This document shows positions 40,538 through 48,054 of a stretch of DNA of 64,000 nucleotides, in pieces. The position numbers and the translations under genes are program-made. The notes under the pieces are model-generated. The model did not search any database and had not been told where the DNA came from. It saw nothing but the letters and a program-made list of their open reading frames with translations. The DNA is from an uncultured Bacteroidota bacterium. Its GTDB lineage: Bacteria > Bacteroidota > Bacteroidia > Flavobacteriales > Flavobacteriaceae. Each line of letters begins with the position of its first letter. Within the stretch, counting starts at the first letter, position 1. The DNA lies in contig CACIHJ010000006.1 in the NCBI GenBank assembly GCA_902586435.1, positions 1 through 64,000 of the forward strand, given 5' to 3'.

Positions 40538-41067
40538 TGAAAAAGACTTTATTATTTACACTACTAATTTCAGTTAATCTTTGTTCACAAGAGTTTTGGG
40601 AAATAGATTCGAATAGTTCTTTTATAAAATATTCAGGCAATCACTTTCTTCACAATTGGGATGCTCAAAACGATGAAATTTCTGGTTTGTTAAATATAGA
40701 GAATAGAACAATTGATAATGTAGGTGTTATTGCAAAAGTTAAAGATTTTAATAGTGGTAACTCAAGCCTAGACAGTAATGCTATGAGAGTAGTTGAGGCA
40801 TTGAAATATCCAAATGTGATTTTTAGATCAAGTTTAATAGAACAAAATGATGATAGGGTTTATTTAGAAGGTGTTCTTGAATTTCATGGTATAAAACAAA
40901 ATTTAAAAGTAGAAGGTAAAATAGAAAGTTTAGAAGATCAGATAAAAATAAATATGGATTTTATAATAAAACTTTCTGATTTTGAGATAAAAAGGCCATC
41001 CCTTCTTCTTCGTAAAGTTGAAGATGAAATACTAGTAGAGATAAACTTGAATTTTTATCCAGCCTAG
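40537..41067 (+). CDS. YceI-like periplasmic protein
   Basis: WEIDSNSSFIKYSGNHFLHNW...SNAMRVVEALKYPNVIFRSS...LEFHGIKQNLKVEGKI. Confidence 0.75.
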   Translation: MKKTLLFTLLISVNLCSQEFWEIDSNSSFIKYSGNHFLHNWDAQNDEISGLLNIENRTIDNVGVIAKVKDFNSGNSSLDSNAMRVVEALKYPNVIFRSSLIEQNDDRVYLEGVLEFHGIKQNLKVEGKIESLEDQIKINMDFIIKLSDFEIKRPSLLLRKVEDEILVEINLNFYPA

Positions 41068-41079
41068 TGATTATGAAAA

Positions 41080-41955
41080 TTAATCAATTACATTTCTAAT
41101 TTTCAACCACTCTTCAACAACTTTTGGCCATGATTCGATTGAGCCTCTCCCTATTCCAAGGCCATAACCGTGTCCTCCATCTTCCCAAATGTGCAGTGCT
41201 GCAGGTATGTTATACTTACGTAATGCTGAATAATAACTTAGGCTATTTTCAGGGGGAGTCCCCTCATCGTTATTAGAGTGAATAAGGATAGTTGGAGGAG
41301 TTTGATCATTTACATTAAGATCATTTGAGTATTTATTGATTATCTCTGGATTAGGATTTTTCCCAAATAAGCTATTAAATGTCCAAGTCTTAGAATTTAT
41401 ATTCATTTTAATCACTGGATAAACAAGAACCGCAAAGTTTGGTTTATTTATATTTAATTCGCCTTTTGTTGAAATAGTTGATGCTAGATGACCCCCTGCC
41501 GAAAAACCAATTACTCCAATATTTTTAATATCGATTTTCCATTTAGATGAATTCCCCCTAATTAATTCAATAGCTCGAAGTGCATCATTAGTTGCAACTA
41601 CTTGTTTACAAGACCCAGAATAATTATCAGGGAGCCTGTGTTTTAACATAAAGGCGTCAATTCCTAACCCATTTAACCATTTAGCAATGGAGATTCCCTC
41701 ATTGGTTATGCTTAGAAAAGTATAACCACCTCCTGGTATCACTAAAACAGCAGGTTTATTATCTTCATTATTTTCAGAAGGATAATACCACATTTCAGGA
41801 GTTTTAATTTCGTATATATAAGTACTTCCTCCTTTTTCAACAATACTATCTTTTTTTTCAATATCACAATCTAGAGGAGTCGTGTATAAAGGAATTATTT
41901 GTTGAGCAAAGATTAAGTTATAACTGAAAAAGAAAAGGAAATAAGTTTTTCTCAT
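41080..41955 (-). CDS. Secreted alpha/beta hydrolase (BD-FAE/acetylxylan esterase-like)
   Basis: PAVLVIPGGGYTFLSITNEGISIAKWLNGLGIDAFMLKHRLP...IGVIGFSAGGHLAST...WEDGGHGYGLG. Confidence 0.87.
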   Translation of the reverse strand: MRKTYFLFFFSYNLIFAQQIIPLYTTPLDCDIEKKDSIVEKGGSTYIYEIKTPEMWYYPSENNEDNKPAVLVIPGGGYTFLSITNEGISIAKWLNGLGIDAFMLKHRLPDNYSGSCKQVVATNDALRAIELIRGNSSKWKIDIKNIGVIGFSAGGHLASTISTKGELNINKPNFAVLVYPVIKMNINSKTWTFNSLFGKNPNPEIINKYSNDLNVNDQTPPTILIHSNNDEGTPPENSLSYYSALRKYNIPAALHIWEDGGHGYGLGIGRGSIESWPKVVEEWLKIRNVID

Positions 41956-42012
41956 TTATACAATTTATGAAATATATATTATATTTATCGAATAACTAAA
42001 AATCAATTTATA

Positions 42013-42537
42013 ATGAAAAAAATTATATCAATATTATTTCTGGGTTTCGCAATAATTGGTTGTGAGACTCCATCTTCTCAAGATTCAGATTTTCCAACAT
42101 TTATTGATTCTGAGGAACTTGAGGGGTTAGCAAATACTATCCAAGATGCATTAAATTCTGGAGATGTAGAAACTGCTTTAACTTATTATGCTGATGAGGC
42201 AAGTTGGCTTTTTCCTAATGGGGTAGAAGTTGAAGGAAAAGAAGCGATTGGAGAAATGCTAACAACAACATCTTCAATGTGGGATATTTCTTCTTCAGAT
42301 GACACAAACTATCTTGCATTTGAAGGTTCAGATGAAAATGAAGAAGGTGAAGAAGTTAGGTTTAGAGTTCTAATGAGTTGGGGGCCAACAACTTTTACTA
42401 ATGACGATACCACTATAACTATTCCTTACCATAGTGTGCAAGTATTTTTTGGAGAAGATAATAAGCTAGGTTGGCAATCAGGGTTTTACGATAGAACCAA
42501 ATTTGTTGAATATTATGATGAAGATATTATAAAATAA
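42013..42537 (+). CDS. NTF2/SnoaL-like lipoprotein (paralog 1)
   Basis: Lipobox AIIGC; EGLANTIQDALNSGDVETALTYYADEASWLFPNGVEVEGKEAIGEML. Confidence 0.75.
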   Translation: MKKIISILFLGFAIIGCETPSSQDSDFPTFIDSEELEGLANTIQDALNSGDVETALTYYADEASWLFPNGVEVEGKEAIGEMLTTTSSMWDISSSDDTNYLAFEGSDENEEGEEVRFRVLMSWGPTTFTNDDTTITIPYHSVQVFFGEDNKLGWQSGFYDRTKFVEYYDEDIIK

Positions 42538-42560
42538 CTCAACTAATTTTTTAGAATAAA

Positions 42561-42588
42561 AAACCCTACTTAATCGTAGGGTTTTTTT
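42561..42588 (+). terminator. Rho-independent terminator
   Basis: AAACCCTAC-ttaatc-GTAGGGTTT-TTTTT. Confidence 0.88.
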
Positions 42589-42617
42589 ATATTTGGCTCT
42601 TAACCAATAATTTAGAT

Positions 42618-43127
42618 ATGAAAAATTTTATTATAATTATGATATTGAGTCTTGCAATGATTGGTTGCCAGGCTCCAACTGCTGACCCTAATGGCAGGAC
42701 TTTAATTGATCCTACAGATTTAATTGCAGTTTCTGATGCATTTAATGATGCTTTAAATTCTGCAGATATTGAGACAGCTTCTTCTATGTTAAGTGAAGAT
42801 GCTTCCTGGGCTTTCCCAAATGGTGTAACCGTTGAAGGAAGAGAAGCAGTTTCTGAACTTCTCGCAGGAGTATCCCAAATTTGGACTACTATTGACCAAA
42901 ATAGTGGAGATACAGTACACCTAGGTGTAACTGGAAGTAACGAGAATGGTGACTGGAAGGTACTACTTAGCTGGGGAGATGCAACATATGCAAATGAAGC
43001 TACATCTATTAGTATACCATATCACCAAGTAACATGGTTTACTGAAGATAATCTAATCGCAGGAATTTCTGGACTTTATGATAGAACAGAACTAGTTGCA
43101 AGCTATGACGAGGATCCTATAAAGTAA
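42618..43127 (+). CDS. NTF2/SnoaL-like lipoprotein (paralog 2)
   Basis: Lipobox AMIGC; DAFNDALNSADIETASSMLSEDASWAFPNGVTVEGREAVSELL, a clear paralog of 42013..42537. Confidence 0.75.
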   Translation: MKNFIIIMILSLAMIGCQAPTADPNGRTLIDPTDLIAVSDAFNDALNSADIETASSMLSEDASWAFPNGVTVEGREAVSELLAGVSQIWTTIDQNSGDTVHLGVTGSNENGDWKVLLSWGDATYANEATSISIPYHQVTWFTEDNLIAGISGLYDRTELVASYDEDPIK

Positions 43128-43150
43128 GTTCATTTACTTTTATTATTTAA

Positions 43151-43177
43151 AAACCCTGCATTTTGTGGGGTTTTTTT
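43151..43177 (+). terminator. Rho-independent terminator
   Basis: AAACCCTGC-attttG-TGGGGTTT-TTTT stem with U-run, equivalent in position to 42561..42588. Confidence 0.78.
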
Positions 43178-43206
43178 ATATTTGGTAAGTAACCAAAAAA
43201 TTTAAT

Positions 43207-43728
43207 ATGAAAAAATTAATATTACTGACATTAGCACTAATTGTTGCTTCTTGTCAATCTTCTAATACAGTTAGTGAAGAAGATTCACAAACTTTTGAAA
43301 AAAATGTACAAACCTTAAAAGACACTTGGATTCAAGGTTATGAACAAGAAAATTTTGACCAAGCAATTTCTTTTATGGCTGACTCAATTCAATGGCATGC
43401 ACCCGCTGGAGGCAGTATAGGGATTGAATCACTTAAAGAGAGTGTAAAATATTGGCTGGACAATTTTGAAGATATTTCATTCACTGAAGGAGAAGGTTTG
43501 CCAGGAACCGATACTGGATTTTGGGGAGGAAATACATATCCCGCTTCTGAAGCAATGGCTGGACCTAATAACGTTAGAATGTACGGTACTTGGAGAATGA
43601 CAAATTCTACAACCGGAAAATCAGCATCAGTTAAAAGCTATGTTGTATTGAGTTTTAATGATGATGGCAAAGTTCACTCAGTTACTGAATATGGGTATTA
43701 TGGGAATGTTGGAGAGACATTTGAATAA
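43207..43728 (+). CDS. NTF2/SnoaL-like lipoprotein (paralog 3, more divergent)
   Basis: Lipobox IVASC; DTWIQGYEQENFDQAISFMADSIQWHAPAGGSIGIESLKESVKYWL. Confidence 0.7.
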   Translation: MKKLILLTLALIVASCQSSNTVSEEDSQTFEKNVQTLKDTWIQGYEQENFDQAISFMADSIQWHAPAGGSIGIESLKESVKYWLDNFEDISFTEGEGLPGTDTGFWGGNTYPASEAMAGPNNVRMYGTWRMTNSTTGKSASVKSYVVLSFNDDGKVHSVTEYGYYGNVGETFE

Positions 43729-43850
43729 TTATTATTTAGACTTATTCTATAATAAAATAAAATTATTAACAATGTAATTATAAATCAAAAAATCTTAATA
43801 GATTTATATGTTAGCTTAAATGCAAACGTAAATTGGTTTATGGTTAATAG

Positions 43851-43883
43851 AAAAACCCTCAGAATTACTTCTGAGGGTTTTTT
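43851..43883. terminator. Strong bidirectional terminator hairpin
   Basis: AAAACCCTCAGA-attact-TCTGAGGGTTTT with flanking A and T runs, between convergent genes. Confidence 0.85.
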
Positions 43884-44026
43884 GTATGTAAAGTCGAAGT
43901 TTAATCGACTCTTTTAGACTATTAACCAATTAATTTAGACTAAAAACAAATACATTGGTGAATGTATGCATTAAATGTCTAGTATCTAATAATTGGCTGA
44001 ATTAGTTATTTACAAGATTTCAACAA

Positions 44027-44530
44027 TTACTCCTGATCAATAATATCCATTTTATATTGCCAGATTCCCATTATTTGACCTTGTACTATATAATACATTT
44101 CATGTTGTTCATGAGAAACACCAGTCTCTGGATATGTAATTGTAAAATTTGCATGTACAAGCTCTCCTCCCATATCAGGCGCTAAATCAACTGAGAAAGC
44201 ATTGTTATAAGTCCATGTAACTTCTGGACCAGAAGTATTAGATTCAACAAATTCATCAAATGAATTTAACTGAGTACCATCTGGTTTATTGTATTGAAAA
44301 GTGTCTGAGAAGTAAGGTCTCATAGCCTCCCAATCTCCAGCAGCCCATAATTTATCAAGATCAGTTACAATGTCTACTGTTTCTTGAGTTCCTAGGTGAA
44401 ATTGAAGTTGAGAAAGATCAGTTCCATTAGGCCCTTCTCCTGTAGCAAATCCAACTGCTCGCTCTGGAGAATTACATCCTCCTAATAATAGAGCAATAGT
44501 CAACATAAATAGTTTTATCAAATTTTTCAT
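44027..44530 (-). CDS. NTF2/SnoaL-like lipoprotein (paralog 4, opposite strand)
   Basis: Lipobox LLGGC; DLDKLWAAGDWEAMRPYFSDTFQYNKPDGTQLNSFDEFVE. Confidence 0.7.
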   Translation of the reverse strand: MKNLIKLFMLTIALLLGGCNSPERAVGFATGEGPNGTDLSQLQFHLGTQETVDIVTDLDKLWAAGDWEAMRPYFSDTFQYNKPDGTQLNSFDEFVESNTSGPEVTWTYNNAFSVDLAPDMGGELVHANFTITYPETGVSHEQHEMYYIVQGQIMGIWQYKMDIIDQE

Positions 44531-44763
44531 TTTAAATCGATTTTAGATTAATTACAAAGATAAGTAAACGATTTATTAACATTTTTAATATGTGTATCAT
44601 TTTCATTATGTATCATTTTAAAATTATTTATTTCTTTTTTATTTTTCAATAATTTAATCTAATTACAAACTTTTAACATATATAACATTATTATTAGTAA
44701 TTTAGATATAATAATATATATTTATATTATGTATTAATAATACATATAAATAATACAGTTAAA

Positions 44764-45228
44764 ATGAACAAAATTTACCTATTACTTACATTGAGTATGT
44801 TATTCGCCTGTATGAATACTCAAAATCAAATAAAAGATAATATAGAAATTGAACACTTTACCTCAGATGAATCAGAAAAACTCGGATTTCCATTTTCTGA
44901 TGCTACTATCGTAGACAATATTATATATGTATCAGGACAAGTTGGAAATCGTCCTGGTACAACTGAATTAATTTCGGGTGGAATTGGACCTGAAACAACT
45001 CAGGCCTTAAATAACATTAAAACAATAATAAATCAACTGGGAAGTTCCTCTGAAAATATTTTTAAATGTCTTTGCATGCTATCTGATATTAATGATTATT
45101 CAGAAATGAATCAAGCATATCGTATGTTTTTTGATGAGGTTAAAAAACCTTCTAGAAGCACATTTGCAGGCAGCGGATTAGCGCTTGGAGCAAAGATTGA
45201 GATAGAATGCTGGGCTGTAAAGAAGTAA
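44764..45228 (+). CDS. RidA-family protein with lipoprotein signal
   Basis: MLFACMNTQ lipobox; LGFPFSDATIVDNIIYVSGQVGNRPGTTELISGGIGPETTQALNNIKTIINQLGSS...RSTFAGSGLALGAKIEIECWA. Confidence 0.85.
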   Translation: MNKIYLLLTLSMLFACMNTQNQIKDNIEIEHFTSDESEKLGFPFSDATIVDNIIYVSGQVGNRPGTTELISGGIGPETTQALNNIKTIINQLGSSSENIFKCLCMLSDINDYSEMNQAYRMFFDEVKKPSRSTFAGSGLALGAKIEIECWAVKK

Positions 45229-45432
45229 CTATTTTCTAGGAACTCTAACTTTTAATTCAGAGATAAGTTCTAATAGTAACTCGTCTGCTTTATCATCAGC
45301 AGCAGATCTTTTTTTGGGATCAAATTTATTATAAACGGTTTTAAAGTGAGTTGCAGTTTTCTTATTAATTCTTTTAAGAAGGAATGCTTCTTCTACTCTT
45401 CTTAAAAAAATACTTTTTGAATTAATTGTCAT
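45229..45432 (-). CDS. Small hypothetical basic protein (67 aa)
   Basis: Complete ORF in an otherwise unexplained interval between convergent/flanking genes; no family recognised. Confidence 0.5.
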   Translation of the reverse strand: MTINSKSIFLRRVEEAFLLKRINKKTATHFKTVYNKFDPKKRSAADDKADELLLELISELKVRVPRK

Positions 45433-45501
45433 ACTGGTTTATAATTTCTTAAAATTATAAAAAATTAGATAGTATGCAACTTATAAACAAAAAAAATAAT
45501 G

Positions 45502-47733
45502 CTATAAGCCAAACAAATACTGGAACTTCAGAAATATCTGTGATTTATTTACAACGTAGTGAGGAGAATTATAATCTGGGAACTCTTGGATAGCATTCTG
45601 ATTTCCACCTATATAGAATATTGTATCTGGGTTTGGTGTCCATGAAACAAGTGGTTGAAAGAAAAACTTTTCTGAAAAGTCATTATATTCAGAAATAAAT
45701 CTAAGGTTTAAATCATTTGAAAACTGATACCTTAAATCAAGTCTCGCAATATAGCCTTTAAAGTAAAAATCACCACCACCTAACTCTCTGATTGATGAAT
45801 AACTTATTGAAGGTTTTATTCTAAAATTGTTATTTACTGCTACCTCTAAAGAGAAATTAACATTTTCTCTATCCCCAAGAGCTAAATCCCTATAAGAAAT
45901 ATCTGGGCCCCATGTATAGAATAATGATAAATTAAGAAAACTGAAAGGTCGAGTAGACATTCTAATCCAATGATTTACAAAATCCTCAAACTTTGCGTCT
46001 AAATGCGTTTTTACAAAGTTATACTCATAATTATAAAGTATATCTGTATTTAATATTGTTAATAATTGAATATAATATTGAAAACCGGATCTAGCTATTT
46101 CATTGTTCTGATTATAGGTAAAATCTTGCCTCAAACTAATCCTATAGTTTTTTAATAAATCGGTATTTGGAAATTGGTGATAGCTATGCCAAAAAGAATA
46201 TTTTTTAAAATCATTTCCAGTAATAAAGCCATTGTCTGATCTGAATCCTTGTGAGATATCAGTGTACTGAATAAATGTTCTCCAGGTTTCTGTTTCTCTT
46301 CTAATCTCAGCATAAAGTGCGCTTCCATTGATTTTCTCTCCATCCAACTTGACTGTATAGTCACCAAATTTTTTATCTGAGTCAATCCAATCTGCTATTG
46401 GTTCTTTATTTGAATTCATAAAGTATTCTAACTCAAACTTCCATACATCGGAAAACTTGAAAAGGGCATCTACTCCAAACAAATTACCATAAGCCCCGTC
46501 CTCATAAGATCTATTTGAACTTAAAATACCTATCTGAGCATTGGTGTTTATAAAATTCTGGTATCGAACTATGTTACTAAAACTTTTTCCTCCAACTCCT
46601 GAAAAAGACTCATATTGGGTGGGTACTAGATACGGAGACTCCTCATCAAAAGCAGTTAAGAAATACAGTCTAGATTTTTTCCCTTGATTTAGGATTTTCC
46701 CAGCAAAGGATGGATTATTTATAGATCTGGAATAGAAAACATCTAGAGAATAGTCCATAGCATCAATCCCTCTATTAAAGAACGGTCTTTTCTCAGGATA
46801 ATTTATTGCAGTTGGTGAATTTATATCAATTTTTGTTGCATCTGATTCAACCTGAGAAAAATCAGGATTTATTGTTGCTTCTAAAGACAGATTCTTATTT
46901 AACTCTATATTAGCACCTATCCCATATTCTACATTTGGAGTTTCATAATTTATACGGTCATAGAATTTAGTCCTTTCTCCAGATACGTTGGAGCTTAAAT
47001 ATGGTAACAAGTCAAATCTCTTATCTATTTTGATATCATTCATTACAATTGTATGGTCAATCTGACAAAGCTTACATGTGTTATCCCTATCTTGCATACT
47101 ACTATATGCCCTAACTCTTGAACCCTGATTATTAATATCCCTATAATAGGTGCTCAAGTTAATTTTCCATCTTTGATCTTTTCCATTAGGAAAAGGAATT
47201 TCTGAAAATGGTATTATAAACTCAACCTCATATCCAAAATCAGTATATCTACCTAAAGATTTAAAATCAAAATTAGAGTCAAGAGACCAACCAGAATTCT
47301 GTCCTGAATATGCAGTTGCTTCAACCCTAACCCCATCAGCTTGACTTCCATATAAATTAGAAGTTAAACCAATATTATTTCTTGCATCACCATATGTGTC
47401 AAAATGAATATTTGCAAAGTCATCTTCAAATAAAGATCTATTATCTCTTGGATGAATTGATGCAATAACCTCATCTCTATAAGCCTTAAAGCCAACATAT
47501 AAAAAAGTATCTGTATATATTAAATAACCTGTTGTCTTGTATTCAGGGGTTATGTTATAACCAGGCTCATGCTCATAAAGAATTTCCAATTCTACTGAAT
47601 TTTCTAGCTCTTGCTCAGAAAGAATTCCATCTAAAACAAATTTCGATTCTTCAGCTTTATTAAGATTTAATATATTTTCTTGAGAAAACGAGTAAGAACA
47701 CAGTAGGATAAAAAGAAGGGACTTAATATTCAT
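45502..47733 (-). CDS. DUF5916-like outer-membrane protein with CBM9-like N-terminus (paralog A)
   Basis: AEESKFVLDGILSEQE...YTDTFLYVGFKAYRDE...FDTYGDARNN...ATINPDFSQVESDATKIDIN...EKRPFFNRGID...TPNPDTIFYIGGNQ. Confidence 0.82.
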   Translation of the reverse strand: MNIKSLLFILLCSYSFSQENILNLNKAEESKFVLDGILSEQELENSVELEILYEHEPGYNITPEYKTTGYLIYTDTFLYVGFKAYRDEVIASIHPRDNRSLFEDDFANIHFDTYGDARNNIGLTSNLYGSQADGVRVEATAYSGQNSGWSLDSNFDFKSLGRYTDFGYEVEFIIPFSEIPFPNGKDQRWKINLSTYYRDINNQGSRVRAYSSMQDRDNTCKLCQIDHTIVMNDIKIDKRFDLLPYLSSNVSGERTKFYDRINYETPNVEYGIGANIELNKNLSLEATINPDFSQVESDATKIDINSPTAINYPEKRPFFNRGIDAMDYSLDVFYSRSINNPSFAGKILNQGKKSRLYFLTAFDEESPYLVPTQYESFSGVGGKSFSNIVRYQNFINTNAQIGILSSNRSYEDGAYGNLFGVDALFKFSDVWKFELEYFMNSNKEPIADWIDSDKKFGDYTVKLDGEKINGSALYAEIRRETETWRTFIQYTDISQGFRSDNGFITGNDFKKYSFWHSYHQFPNTDLLKNYRISLRQDFTYNQNNEIARSGFQYYIQLLTILNTDILYNYEYNFVKTHLDAKFEDFVNHWIRMSTRPFSFLNLSLFYTWGPDISYRDLALGDRENVNFSLEVAVNNNFRIKPSISYSSIRELGGGDFYFKGYIARLDLRYQFSNDLNLRFISEYNDFSEKFFFQPLVSWTPNPDTIFYIGGNQNAIQEFPDYNSPHYVVNKSQIFLKFQYLFGL

Positions 47734-47769
47734 GATAAAGTATTGTTGTCTAATTTAATTAAAAAAAGA

Positions 47770-47940
47770 TTACTTCTTTGAAAAGAATGCTTTTACTTGA
47801 GATGAAAATCTTATCCACAAAGCAAATGCTACTCCAAAAACCCCAGTAGGCCAATAAATTACAAACAGTAATTTATAAAAGTCTTTTGAGTCTGACTCCC
47901 TTAATTTTTTCTTAAGTTCTTTATAACTAAGTTTTTTCAT
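47770..47940 (-). CDS. 56-aa single-TM microprotein (not in supplied ORF track)
   Basis: Reverse-strand ATG 47940 to TAA 47770: MKKLSYKELKKKLRESDSKDFYKLLFVIYWPTGVFGVAFALWIRFSSQVKAFFSKK*. Confidence 0.5.
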   Translation of the reverse strand: MKKLSYKELKKKLRESDSKDFYKLLFVIYWPTGVFGVAFALWIRFSSQVKAFFSKK

Positions 47941-48054
47941 TTATAGCATTTAAGACTAAATCTAATCTCACAAATTTAAAATGATGAAGTAACTGGTCCA
48001 TTTTAGATACCAAAGATATTAAAATGTAAAAACTAAGATATTAAAATATAAAAA

